Shown: in pieces, positions 26,148 to 34,650 of the stretch
How the letters are laid out: each line of letters starts with the position of its first letter
Position numbering within the stretch: the first letter of the stretch is position 1
NCBI RefSeq assembly: GCF_016019885.1
Contig: NZ_JAEANY010000003.1
Coordinates: forward strand, 248,001 to 312,000
Length of the DNA: 64,000 bases
DNA from: Aurantiacibacter sediminis
GTDB taxonomy: Bacteria; Pseudomonadota; Alphaproteobacteria; Sphingomonadales; Sphingomonadaceae
Direction of reading: 5' to 3'
Notes under the pieces: model-generated
What the model saw: the letters and a program-made list of their open reading frames with translations, nothing else
Told to the model about the DNA's origin: nothing
Databases searched by the model: none
Position numbers and translations under genes: made by a program

Positions 26148-26663
26148 ATGAAGGACAACGCCAAGCTGATCCCGCTCGAAGCGGTCCCTGCCGATATGTT
26201 CGAGGAAGTGCTGGACCGCGCTTTTGGCGCCGATCGGCATGGCAGGACAGCCTACAAAGTGCGCGCGGGCGTGGAATGGCTTCCCGCGCTTAGTTTCGCA
26301 GCGCTGGACGATGAGGACATGCTCGTCGGCACCATTCAGGTATGGCCCGTTGCCCTCAGCGATCCGCAAGATCGCAGGCATCCCATGCTGATGGTCGGCC
26401 CGGTCGCTGTCGTGCCCGATCGGCAAGGCGAAGGCTTTGGCCTCGCGCTGATGGCCGCCATGACCCAGGCCATGGATTCAGAGGCCAATTTGCCGCAGGT
26501 GATGATCGGCGATCCCGAATATTACGGACGCTTCGGCTTCTCGGCCGCGCCTACGAAGGATTGGTCCGTCCCCGGCCCGTATGAGCCGCATCGCCTGCTC
26601 GTCCGAACGGCCTATCCGTCGATTTTGCCCGGCACCGGCACGCTTGGCCCTTGGATTGGCTGA
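26148..26663 (+). CDS. GNAT-family N-acetyltransferase
   Basis: 171 residues with the GNAT acetyl-CoA site: LMVGPVAVVPDRQGEGFGLALMAA (V-x-P-x-x-Q-x-x-G-x-G/A), and later MIGDPEYYGRFGFSAAPTKDW, the YhbS-like C-terminal signature. These enzymes acetylate small molecules or proteins; the acceptor is unknown. It precedes DUF1285-NUDIX-cca on the same strand with a 26-bp gap, suggesting one transcript. Confidence 0.82.
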   Translation: MKDNAKLIPLEAVPADMFEEVLDRAFGADRHGRTAYKVRAGVEWLPALSFAALDDEDMLVGTIQVWPVALSDPQDRRHPMLMVGPVAVVPDRQGEGFGLALMAAMTQAMDSEANLPQVMIGDPEYYGRFGFSAAPTKDWSVPGPYEPHRLLVRTAYPSILPGTGTLGPWIG

Positions 26664-26689
26664 CACTCTCTGGCATCGCTCCTTACCAG

Positions 26690-27241
26690 ATGCCCTACAC
26701 TCCTCCCCCCGATCTTGCAGGCCTGTCTCTCGCCGAAATCGCCGAGCTGAGCGCATCGCGCCAATTGCCGCCGATCGATGAGTGGGATCCACCCGAAACC
26801 GATCACAGCAAGATGCGCATCGCCGCAGATGGCAAATGGTATCACGATGGCGGACAGATCACGCGCCCCGCCATGGTCCGTGCCTTTGCCAGCCTGCTGC
26901 GCCGCGAGGAGGATAAGCGCTATTTCCTCGTCACACCGCACTATAAGCAGGAAATAGAGGTGGAGGACGCGGCCTTCATAGCGGTCGACTGCAAGCATAT
27001 CGAGGACGAGGTTCTCGCCTTCCGGCTCAACATCGATGAGAATGTCATGCCTGGGCCTGACTATCCCTTGCGCGCGGCCGGAGATGCGGACACGCCTGCA
27101 ATCTATCTGGCTTTCCGACACGGCTGCGAAGCGCGGCTTGATCGGTCCACATGGCTCCAGCTTGCGGAAATCGCGCTTCAGCAAGGCGATGGCACGAATG
27201 TCACCAGTCAGGGCGAGACTTTCTCGCTCAGTCCGGAATGA
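26690..27241 (+). CDS. DUF1285-domain protein
   Basis: 183 residues. The opening LAGLSLAEIAELSASRQLPPIDEWDPP and the central DGKWYHDGGQITRPAMVRAFASLLRREEDKRYFLVTPHYKQEIEVEDAAF are characteristic of DUF1285, a structural family of two beta domains with unknown function. ATG 26690 is preferred; a TTG at 26651 in the same frame would overlap the GNAT gene. Its stop overlaps the NUDIX gene start (ATGA). DUF1285, NUDIX and cca in this order is an alphaproteobacterial arrangement I recognise. Confidence 0.85.
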   Translation: MPYTPPPDLAGLSLAEIAELSASRQLPPIDEWDPPETDHSKMRIAADGKWYHDGGQITRPAMVRAFASLLRREEDKRYFLVTPHYKQEIEVEDAAFIAVDCKHIEDEVLAFRLNIDENVMPGPDYPLRAAGDADTPAIYLAFRHGCEARLDRSTWLQLAEIALQQGDGTNVTSQGETFSLSPE

Positions 27242-27840
27242 GCGCGCTTTTCGATCGCCTGAGCAAGCTGTTCGGCGAAACCGAACATATCGGCATTGAA
27301 GGCATTCGCGACGATAGTGCCTGGGTGACGCGCCAACCACGCGATGCAGCGGTGCTGATGGCCGTCACAGATCGCAAGGAGCCCGGTCTGCTGCTGACGC
27401 ATCGCCCAAAGACGATGGCAGCACATCCGGGGCAGGTGTCCTTCCCCGGCGGCAAGCTGGAAGAAGGCGAGGATGCCATCACCGCTGCGCTGCGTGAAGC
27501 CGAAGAAGAGCTCGCCATCCCGCAAACCACAGTGCGCGTAGTTGGGACGGCACAACACTTTATGACGGGCACGGGGTTCAATTTGACACCGGTGCTGGGC
27601 CTTGTGCCGCACGATTTGCAAATTACTCCCGACCCGCGTGAAGTCGATGGCTGGTTCGAAGCCCCGCTTCGCTATGTGCTCGATCGCCGCAATCATGTGC
27701 AGAAGATGGGGCAGTTCGGCCCGCTGGAATTGCCCTATACGGAGATCGTCTGGGAAGGCCATAGGATCTGGGGCATCACAGCTGGCATCATCGCGAATTT
27801 GTCGCATCGGCTGGTGTGGGAGGAATTGATCGGTGACTAA
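27238..27840 (+). CDS. CoA pyrophosphatase-like NUDIX hydrolase
   Basis: 200-residue NUDIX protein. The box GGKLEEGEDAITAALREAEEEL (about residues 77-98) supplies the metal-binding REAEEE core, preceded by LLTHRPKTMAAHPGQVSFPGG, which matches the CoA pyrophosphatase (NudL/YeaB) signature. Likely substrates are CoA derivatives. The start overlaps the DUF1285 stop by 4 bp and its stop overlaps the cca start by 8 bp. Confidence 0.88.
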   Translation: MSALFDRLSKLFGETEHIGIEGIRDDSAWVTRQPRDAAVLMAVTDRKEPGLLLTHRPKTMAAHPGQVSFPGGKLEEGEDAITAALREAEEELAIPQTTVRVVGTAQHFMTGTGFNLTPVLGLVPHDLQITPDPREVDGWFEAPLRYVLDRRNHVQKMGQFGPLELPYTEIVWEGHRIWGITAGIIANLSHRLVWEELIGD

Positions 27841-29014
27841 GCTGCCGGCAGCAGACTGGACGCAGCGAGAGGATCTGGCGCGGCTTGTCAGCGTGCTCGG
27901 CGCGGAGAATATGCGCTGGGTGGGCGGCGCGGTGCGCGACACGCTTCTTGGCAGCGACGTGCGCGATGTTGATGCCGCGACCACGCTATTGCCCGACGCC
28001 GTGATGAGAACGCTCAAAGCGGCAGGGATCAAGCCGATCCCGACCGGCATCGATCACGGCACTGTCACTGCGGTGCTTCCCGAAGGCAATGTCGAGATCA
28101 CCACACTGCGCAAGGATGTGGCGACCGATGGTCGCCGCGCGACGGTAGCTTTTGCCAGCGAGTGGAAAGACGATGCCGCACGGCGCGATTTCACCATCAA
28201 CGCCCTTTTCGCCCATCCAGAAACGCTGGAAATCTCCGATTACTTCGGCGGGTTGGATGACCTGGCGGAGCGGCGGGTGCGTTTTATCGGCGATGCGCGC
28301 GAGCGTATTCGCGAGGATCACTTGCGCATTCTGCGATATTACCGATTCCAGGCTCGCTTCGGTGCGGCGCTGGATGAGGAAGCGGAAGAGGCCTGCGCCG
28401 AGCTTGCTTCGACGCTGAAAGGCCTCAGCCGCGAACGGGTGGCGATGGAAATGCTTGCCCTGCTGGCTTTGCCTGACCCGTCCGATACCGTGAGCCGAAT
28501 GTATGAGCGCGGAGTGCTGGCAGAAGTTCTGCCGGAAACTGGCGCAGAGCAAATCGACCGCCTCGAAACCCTGATCGCTTTTGAAATCGCGCAGGGCGCT
28601 GCCGCCGATCCATTGCGCCGACTTGCTGCGCTTTTGCCGCCCGATCGCAAGCTTGCCGAACAAGTCGCCGCACGGCTGCGTCTATCCAACGCAAACCGCA
28701 AAACGCTTGCTCGCCTTGCCGATGGACTGCCCGACGCCTTACCGAGCGATGCTGACATACGCGCCCTTGCCTATCGGGAGGGGAGCCATCAAGCGCGCGA
28801 CCTACTGCTGCTGAACAGTGTTTCCCCGGCCCCGCTAGACAATTGGGAAGTTCCTGAATTCCCTCTCAAAGGCGGCGCGATCGTGGCGCGCGGCGTGGGC
28901 GCGGGGCCGGAAGTTGCGCGCATACTTCAGGCAGTCGAACGGCGCTGGATTGCCGAAGGATTTCCCGCCGCCGACCGTGTCGACATCTTGCTTGAGGAGG
29001 AGCTTTCGCGTTGA
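27833..29014 (+). CDS. cca: CCA tRNA nucleotidyltransferase / poly(A) polymerase family
   Basis: 393-residue class II nucleotidyltransferase that adds or repairs the CCA end of tRNAs. The palm motif is RWVGGAVRDTLLGSDVRDVDAAT with the two catalytic aspartates in DVDAA. RRDFTINALF and GGLDDLAERRVRFIGDARERIREDHLRILRYYRFQARF are the neck and body motifs. It starts at GTG 27833, overlapping the NUDIX gene by 8 bp. From sequence alone I cannot separate full CCA addition from an A-only or poly(A) activity. Confidence 0.93.
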   Translation: MTKLPAADWTQREDLARLVSVLGAENMRWVGGAVRDTLLGSDVRDVDAATTLLPDAVMRTLKAAGIKPIPTGIDHGTVTAVLPEGNVEITTLRKDVATDGRRATVAFASEWKDDAARRDFTINALFAHPETLEISDYFGGLDDLAERRVRFIGDARERIREDHLRILRYYRFQARFGAALDEEAEEACAELASTLKGLSRERVAMEMLALLALPDPSDTVSRMYERGVLAEVLPETGAEQIDRLETLIAFEIAQGAAADPLRRLAALLPPDRKLAEQVAARLRLSNANRKTLARLADGLPDALPSDADIRALAYREGSHQARDLLLLNSVSPAPLDNWEVPEFPLKGGAIVARGVGAGPEVARILQAVERRWIAEGFPAADRVDILLEEELSR

Positions 29015-29261
29015 AACCCTCCTCTTCGCATCTGCGGCATATAGGTTGAAATCAGATGCGAAATTGGTCAGGGAACATTCACAAGGTATCCTCTATTACC
29101 TTTGATAACGGGATCGCGCCTTCTGGCGTGCAGAGAATCTACCCCCATCGGGGTGTGCCACCCGCTTGAACAATCCGGCATTTATCGGAGCAATCCGGTC
29201 GGACGAATTTTAACAGCCGGACGGCGTTCGCGCGTCGCCGGAATGAAGGGAAGTTTTGTAT
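29015..29261. other. Non-coding gap before the secreted repeat protein
   Basis: 247 bp with no ORF. The lower GC stretch around 29040-29110 probably holds the promoter of the downstream gene, but no convincing -35/-10 pair or operator was identified. AAGGGAAG at 29246-29253 is the ribosome-binding site. Confidence 0.4.
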
Positions 29262-29756
29262 ATGCGTATCGCTTTCGCTGCAGCTGCTGCAGCAATCGCT
29301 TTTTCCACCCCTGCCATGGCTCAGGACGTTGGCACCGACATCGTCGGCAATGACGAAGCCGTGATCGGCACTGTCGAGCAGAATGACGGCACCACCGTGG
29401 TCGTGAATACCGGCACCTACCAGGTTCCGCTGGGCACAGATGCTTTTGCTGAAACCGATGGCGTGTGGACACTGAACACCACCAAGGCCGAACTCGAAAC
29501 CGCTTACGGCGCAATCATGGCCGAGCAGGAAGCTGCCCTTGCTGCCGCTCTGGTCCCCGGCACCGCAGTCGCTACCGTAGATGCGCAGGCCCTCGGCGTG
29601 ATCGAAGAAGTGGGCGAAGACGCAGTTCTTCTCGCCGACGGTGAAGAGCGCATCGCACTGCCGCTCAACCTGTTCGCGCTGGACGCTGAAGGCGCACTGA
29701 TCGTGCTGGCCAACCATGCCGACATCATGGCCGCTCTCGAAGCACAGGCTGGCTAA
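29262..29756 (+). CDS. Secreted hypothetical protein with internal duplication
   Basis: 164 residues: signal peptide (MRIAFAAAAAAIAFSTPAMAQ) then an acidic mature protein. Two halves look alike: residues about 32-80 (VIGTVEQNDGTTVVVNTG...LPLGTDAF-type strand pattern) and about 108-155 (ALGVIEEVGEDAVLLADG...IALPLNLFAL). Each half ends in a short helix, suggesting two small beta domains, perhaps PRC-barrel-like. The strong ribosome-binding site and dedicated terminator suggest high expression. No cysteines in the mature part; function unknown. Confidence 0.8.
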   Translation: MRIAFAAAAAAIAFSTPAMAQDVGTDIVGNDEAVIGTVEQNDGTTVVVNTGTYQVPLGTDAFAETDGVWTLNTTKAELETAYGAIMAEQEAALAAALVPGTAVATVDAQALGVIEEVGEDAVLLADGEERIALPLNLFALDAEGALIVLANHADIMAALEAQAG

Positions 29757-29778
29757 GCTTTCTCAGCTTATTTAATCG

Positions 29779-29810
29779 AAAAACCCGGTGGCGAAAGCTG
29801 CCGGGTTTTT
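29779..29810 (+). terminator. Rho-independent terminator of the secreted repeat protein
   Basis: Stem AAAAACCCGG (29779-29788) with CCGGGTTTTT (29801-29810) and a 12-base loop; the T-run is part of the stem, so it may work from both strands. Confidence 0.85.
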
Positions 29811-29823
29811 GTTTAAGGGGATT

Positions 29824-29857
29824 GTTTTGCGAAGCGGCGGATGCCGCTTCGCAAAAC
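29824..29857. terminator. Long perfect hairpin between convergent genes
   Basis: A 15-bp perfect stem (29824-29838 with 29843-29857) with a four-base loop. T4 and A4 tracts on its arms make it a likely bidirectional terminator, mainly for parC, whose stop codon it abuts. The core GCGAAGCGGC resembles the hairpin at 8809-8828. Confidence 0.7.
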
Positions 29858-32154
29858 TAGAATTTATTCGTTTTAGGAAATCCCTGCGGCGGCAATCGGC
29901 CAGCTGCACCGCGCGCCACTTTCCACATGCCGATTTCGTTCTCAGTGCGCGTGCGACCCGTGTCTCCGCCCATTGCCCAGCTTAGCCCCTCTTCGAGCGC
30001 GAAGGTCGTCGCATCGGATAGGCCGCCATCGCGGTAGCGCTGCAGCATGACGCCCTGCCCGCGGCTCATCACCGGCATTTCTTCCAGCGCAAAAACGACG
30101 AGCTTGCGGTTCTCTCCCGCCACGGCAACATGATCATGCTCGGCCGCGATGGGGCGCGCGACCGTCAGGACAGCATCGCCTTTGAGATTCACCACCTGGC
30201 GGCCTTTGCGGGTTTCGGCGAGCAGTTCGTCCGTCACCGCGACAAAGCCCTTGCCGAGCGTGCTGGCGAGCAGGACCTGCTTGTCTTTCTCATGCACGAT
30301 AACCGCGATGATTTTCGCCGAGGCCTCGATATCGAGCGTGTTGCGCACCGGCTCGCCAAAGCCGCGCGCACCGGGCAGTTTGTCCGCGCCCAGTGTGAAG
30401 AAGCGGCCGTCGTCGCAGGCGAGCAGCACGCGGTCGGTCGTCTGGCAATGGAGCGCAAAGGCCGGTCCATCGCCTTCCTTATATTTGAAATCGCCCGCGC
30501 CATCCTTGCCGAAATCGACATGGCCTTTCGCGCCGCGCACCCAACCCTTCTGGCTGAGGATGACGGTGACAGGCTCTTTCTCGATCATGGCGTTGGGATC
30601 GAATTCGACCGCAGGCGACTCATCGGTGATCGTCGTGCGGCGTTTGCCGAGCGCGGTCTCCGGCCCGTATTCCTTGCGCAGCGCCGCCATATCCTTTTTG
30701 AGGCGCGTTTTTTGGCGAGCGGGACTGTCGAGCAGCTTTTGCAGCTCCTCCTGTTCCTTCAGCAGTTCGTCCTTTTCGGTCCGCAATGCCATCTCTTCCA
30801 GCTTTCGCAGACTGCGCAGCCGCATATTGAGGATCGCTTCTGCCTGCCGGTCGGTCAGCTTGAACTCGGCCATCAGCTCCGCCTTGGGTTCATCCTCGTA
30901 ACGGATGATTTCGATCACCCGGTCGAGATTGAGGAAGGCAATGATATAGCCTTCGAGCAGTTCCAGCCGATCGGCAATCTTGTCCAGCCGGTGCTGCGTG
31001 CGCTTTTGCAGGATCTCGATCTGGTGGACGATCCAGTTCGACAGGAATTCCTTGAGCCCCATCACCATCGGCGTGCGCGTGTGATCGAGCACGTTCATGT
31101 TGAGGCCGAAGCGCGTTTCCAAATCGGTGAGTTTGTAGACGCTTTCCTTCAGCAGCTCCGGATCGACATTGCGGCTGCGCGGGACAAGCACGATGCGGAT
31201 GTTCTCGTCGCTTTCGTCGCGCACATCATCGAGGATCGGCAGCTTCTTGTCGGCAATCGCCTGCGCGATCTGTTCGATCAGCTTGCCCTTGGGCACCTGA
31301 TAGGGAATTTCCGAAATGACGAGCTGGTATCCCCCGCCCTTCTGGCGCTCGATCCCGGCATCGCGGTCTTCGGCATTTTCGGCTTCAGCTGCATGGAAAC
31401 GCCCACGCACCCGGAAGCTGCCTCGACCCGTTTCGTAAGCCTTGGAAATCGCATCCGGTCCGTCCACGATCAGGCCGCCGGTGGCAAAATCCGGGCCGTG
31501 AAACACGCCGATAAGCTCTTCGTGCGTAACGTCCTTGTTGAACAGCACCAGCTCTGCCGCATCGAGCACTTCGGCGACATTGTGGCTGGGAATGTTGGTC
31601 GCCATGCCCACCGCGATCCCGCTCGCGCCGTTGGCGAGAAGGTTGGGGAACAGGCCGGGCATCAGCTCGGGCTCTTCCTCTTCGCCGTTGTAAGTCGGGA
31701 CGAACTCGACGGTGCCTTCATCCAGTCCCGCCATCAGCTGCATCGCGGTGCGCGTCAGCCGGGCTTCGGTGTAACGATAGGCCGCAGCATTATCGCCATC
31801 GATATTGCCGAAGTTGCCCTGCCCCTCCACCAGCGGGTAGCGCAGCGTCCAGTCCTGCGCGAGGCGCACCATCGCATCGTAAACGGCCACGTCGCCATGC
31901 GGGTGGTATTTTCCGATAACATCGCCAACGACGCGGGCGCTCTTTTTGAAGGCATTGTCAGGAGACAGGCGCAGCTGCCGCATCGTCCAGAGCAGGCGGC
32001 GGTGAACCGGCTTCAGCCCGTCGCGCAGATCGGGCAGCGAACGCGCGGTAATCGTGGACAGCGCATAGACCAGATAGCGCTCCGACAGAGCGCTTTCGAA
32101 CGGTTCGCGCGTGATGCCATTTTCAGAATCAGGGGTGTCGTCAGTTTCGGACAT
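29857..32154 (-). CDS. parC: DNA topoisomerase IV subunit A
   Basis: 765-residue ATP-dependent type IIA topoisomerase subunit that decatenates daughter chromosomes. The opening SERYLVYALSTITARSLPDLRDGLKPVHRR, the catalytic tyrosine in AAAYRYTEARLT, GNFGNIDGD and the coiled-coil SLRKLEEMALRTEKDELLKEQEEL are as expected. The C-terminal domain is short and lacks the GyrA box, which favours ParC over GyrA. In the quinolone-determining region (HPHGDVAVYDAM) Val89 and Asp93 stand where E. coli has Ser80 and Glu84; this may be the lineage's normal sequence. The partner parE is not in the window. Confidence 0.93.
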   Translation of the reverse strand: MSETDDTPDSENGITREPFESALSERYLVYALSTITARSLPDLRDGLKPVHRRLLWTMRQLRLSPDNAFKKSARVVGDVIGKYHPHGDVAVYDAMVRLAQDWTLRYPLVEGQGNFGNIDGDNAAAYRYTEARLTRTAMQLMAGLDEGTVEFVPTYNGEEEEPELMPGLFPNLLANGASGIAVGMATNIPSHNVAEVLDAAELVLFNKDVTHEELIGVFHGPDFATGGLIVDGPDAISKAYETGRGSFRVRGRFHAAEAENAEDRDAGIERQKGGGYQLVISEIPYQVPKGKLIEQIAQAIADKKLPILDDVRDESDENIRIVLVPRSRNVDPELLKESVYKLTDLETRFGLNMNVLDHTRTPMVMGLKEFLSNWIVHQIEILQKRTQHRLDKIADRLELLEGYIIAFLNLDRVIEIIRYEDEPKAELMAEFKLTDRQAEAILNMRLRSLRKLEEMALRTEKDELLKEQEELQKLLDSPARQKTRLKKDMAALRKEYGPETALGKRRTTITDESPAVEFDPNAMIEKEPVTVILSQKGWVRGAKGHVDFGKDGAGDFKYKEGDGPAFALHCQTTDRVLLACDDGRFFTLGADKLPGARGFGEPVRNTLDIEASAKIIAVIVHEKDKQVLLASTLGKGFVAVTDELLAETRKGRQVVNLKGDAVLTVARPIAAEHDHVAVAGENRKLVVFALEEMPVMSRGQGVMLQRYRDGGLSDATTFALEEGLSWAMGGDTGRTRTENEIGMWKVARGAAGRLPPQGFPKTNKF

Positions 32155-32258
32155 GGCACTCGCCCTACCACCGCCTCACCTCGTCGGACAGCGCGGAACA
32201 CAGGCGTTTCCCCAGCCGTTAGTCGAGTAATTGCAAACACACAAAAGGAACGCGCCTG

Positions 32259-32819
32259 ATGACCCAACGTATCATGATCCTCGCCACCGATGGTTTCGAA
32301 CAGTCGGAGCTTGAAGAGCCCAAATCACGTCTTGAAAAAGCCGGTTACGAAGCGGTCGTCGTAAGCCCGGAAGACGGGCAGATCCGCGGTTTTTCCGATG
32401 GTGAATGGGGCGATCCCGTTACCGTCGATTTGACGGTGGACGAAGCCACGACCGACGCGTTCGATGCGCTTGTCCTCCCAGGTGGCCAAATCAATCCCGA
32501 CAGCCTCCGCATGAATGACAAGGCGGTACAGTTGATCCGCGACTTCGCCGCAGAAAACAAGCCGATCGCCGCAATTTGCCATGCACCGTGGCTCCTAATT
32601 GAAGCAGGCCTGGTGGACGGCAAGACCGTCACCAGTTGGCCGAGCGTCCGTACCGACCTGGAGAATGCGGGCGGCAATGTCGTCGACCAGGAAGCTGCTG
32701 TCGACGGCAACATCATCACCAGCCGCAATCCGGATGACATTCCGGCTTTCACCAGTGCATTGATCGAACAGCTTGAATCACAACTGGCAGCAGAACATGG
32801 CAAGTTTGAAAACGCATAA
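32259..32819 (+). CDS. DJ-1/PfpI-family protein (type 1 glutamine amidotransferase-like)
   Basis: 186-residue class I glutamine-amidotransferase-like fold. The nucleophile elbow is AICHAPWLLIEAG with Cys followed by His, as in PfpI/YhbO proteins. ATDGFEQSELEEP supplies the conserved Glu, and LPGGQINPDSLR and ITSRNPDDIPAF are family hallmarks. Members are reported as stress-protective proteases or glyoxalase/deglycase-type enzymes; the activity here is not certain. It is a single gene with its own terminator, divergent from parC. Confidence 0.9.
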   Translation: MTQRIMILATDGFEQSELEEPKSRLEKAGYEAVVVSPEDGQIRGFSDGEWGDPVTVDLTVDEATTDAFDALVLPGGQINPDSLRMNDKAVQLIRDFAAENKPIAAICHAPWLLIEAGLVDGKTVTSWPSVRTDLENAGGNVVDQEAAVDGNIITSRNPDDIPAFTSALIEQLESQLAAEHGKFENA

Positions 32820-32849
32820 GCGATCGCGCTGAAAACCTGACATCCTAGA

Positions 32850-32882
32850 GGCCTCGCCGTTGAATTGCGGCGGGGCCTTTTT
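32850..32882 (+). terminator. Rho-independent terminator after PfpI gene
   Basis: A 10-bp GC-rich stem (32850-32859 with 32868-32877, one wobble), an eight-base loop, then five T residues. Confidence 0.85.
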
Positions 32883-32926
32883 GCGCGAATGCGGACCTTT
32901 GACCTGCCTCACGCATTGGCCAAGAC

Positions 32927-34633
32927 ATGATCGCTTCACGAAATTCTGACCTGATCCGCGGCACGATAGTCATCCTGGCCGCACTTCTGACTTGCATGAT
33001 GGCCGCGCTTACGCCCGCATCGGCACAGGGAGATCGCTCGGTGGCTCAGGGCCCAGAGCCCTATGTCTATCAGGTCGAACAATTGGCGAATGGCGGCAGC
33101 TCGTCTTCGCTCGATCTCGAAACGCCGCGCGGCCTGATCGAGAGCTTTATGGCAGCGGGCGAAGAGGGTCGGTGGAATGATGCCGCCGCTGCGCTCGATT
33201 TTACTGATTTGACCGATGCTGACCGGGAAGAGACAACCGCGCAGCTTTACGATCTGATGCATCGTTCGGTGCAGATCGATTGGGCCGGATTGTCTGACAG
33301 GCCCGATGCCGTTGACACCCAATCAAGCGCCGAAAATCCGATGGCTGGTGAGCCGCGCCGCTCCATCGCCATTTCCAGTCTCGCCACTGATGGCCGACCC
33401 TACTCAATCCGTATCGCACGGGTGCAGGCTCCCGGCGGAGAGCCCGTCTGGGTATTCAGCCGCCAGACCGTGGCGAATGTCAGTGGTCTCTACGAAGCCT
33501 ACGGGCCTACACAGTTTGAGCAATCGCTTCCCCCGGCATTGCGCGAACAGGCTTTCTGGACATTGGCCTGGTGGGAAGTCATCGCCCTGCCGCTGATTTT
33601 GCTTATCGGGGCGTTCGCAGCGGCCCTGACCTACAAGGCTATCGAGAAATGGCGCTCCAAACTGGATGAGGACACCAAGGCTTACGGCGTTCTCGAGGCT
33701 GTCCATCTGCCTGCAACGCTGCTCGCTTTTGCCGGCACATTTGCGCTTGTTCGCGCGACATTCTTCCGCCTTTCCGGCCCGGTGCACGATATCCTCGACC
33801 CGCTGCAGCTCATCCTGATTATCGCGGCGATAATCGGCATCATGCTTTCCGTAATCGAAGCGCTGTTCGACTTCGCCACCAGCCGCAGGACTGAAGAGCT
33901 GGAAGCCCCGGAAAACAATTCGGATCGCAATTTCTACACGAAAATGAGCGCCATCCGCCGGATCGTGACAGCAATAATCCTTTTGGCAGGTGCTGGCTTC
34001 GTCCTGGTGGCGAGCAATGTTTCCGACACGCTCGGCTTTTCGATCATGGCATCGGCAGGCGTCCTTGGTCTGGTCCTCGTCTTCGCCGCGCGCAAAGTGC
34101 TGGGCGACATCATGTCCAGCGTCCAGATCGCCTTTGCACAGACCGCGCGCATTGGTGATGCCGTCTATTTCGATAATCAATGGTGCTATGTCGAAAAAAT
34201 CGGTTTCACTCATCTGCGCCTGCGCACTTGGGATGAACGCCGCGTCATCGCCCCTGTCAGCGCATTTACCAGCGAGAGTTTCGAAAACTGGACCAAGCAG
34301 GACCCGAGCCTGATGGTGCATGTCGAAGTGCGGCTGGACAATCGCGCCGATATCGAAGCGATACGCCCGGTATTCTGCGAATTCGTCGCCAATGATGATG
34401 ACGTGTTAGACCCGGAAGACGCCGTCGTCGAAGTGGTTTCGCAAGATGCGAAGGCCATGGTCGTGCGCTTCATGGCACGCGCGGCGGATCCCAAACGTGG
34501 CTGGGCGATGCAGTGCCGATTGCGCGAGTTCATGCTCGCAAAGATTGCGGGGATGGACGCTGCGGCAAGCAACGAACCCACCCCCGCCTATCTTTCACGA
34601 GAGCGCGAAGTCCGGATGGACGAGGCGACCTGA
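32927..34633 (+). CDS. MscS-like mechanosensitive channel protein with periplasmic N-domain
   Basis: 568 residues. A signal-like hydrophobic N-terminus precedes a soluble periplasmic domain of about 180 residues. Four hydrophobic helices follow between about 210 and 400. The MscS pore/beta region reads SAGVLGLVLVFAARKVLGDIMSSVQIAFAQTARIGDAVYFDNQWCYVEKIGFTHLRLRTWDERRVIAPVSAF. The C-terminal domain is compact. Such channels release solutes when membrane tension rises; members with extra periplasmic domains are often tuned to other signals. It converges on the sodium-channel gene with a 17-bp gap. Confidence 0.88.
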   Translation: MIASRNSDLIRGTIVILAALLTCMMAALTPASAQGDRSVAQGPEPYVYQVEQLANGGSSSSLDLETPRGLIESFMAAGEEGRWNDAAAALDFTDLTDADREETTAQLYDLMHRSVQIDWAGLSDRPDAVDTQSSAENPMAGEPRRSIAISSLATDGRPYSIRIARVQAPGGEPVWVFSRQTVANVSGLYEAYGPTQFEQSLPPALREQAFWTLAWWEVIALPLILLIGAFAAALTYKAIEKWRSKLDEDTKAYGVLEAVHLPATLLAFAGTFALVRATFFRLSGPVHDILDPLQLILIIAAIIGIMLSVIEALFDFATSRRTEELEAPENNSDRNFYTKMSAIRRIVTAIILLAGAGFVLVASNVSDTLGFSIMASAGVLGLVLVFAARKVLGDIMSSVQIAFAQTARIGDAVYFDNQWCYVEKIGFTHLRLRTWDERRVIAPVSAFTSESFENWTKQDPSLMVHVEVRLDNRADIEAIRPVFCEFVANDDDVLDPEDAVVEVVSQDAKAMVVRFMARAADPKRGWAMQCRLREFMLAKIAGMDAAASNEPTPAYLSREREVRMDEAT

Positions 34634-34650
34634 CCCGGCAGCAGCCGAAC

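Noticed and set aside
27836-28990. cca as a truncated or frameshifted gene
   Set aside because: The unusual DVDAAT palm sequence drew attention, but both catalytic aspartates and full length are present.
29909-32154. Val89/Asp93 in the ParC quinolone region as a resistance mutation
   Set aside because: Without sequences of relatives this cannot be told from the normal residues of the lineage; no resistance claim is supportable.
30130-32259. A 709-codon open frame on the plus strand antisense to parC
   Set aside because: It lies wholly opposite a certain gene; long antisense frames are expected in high-GC DNA with strong third-position bias, and its translation shows no domain.
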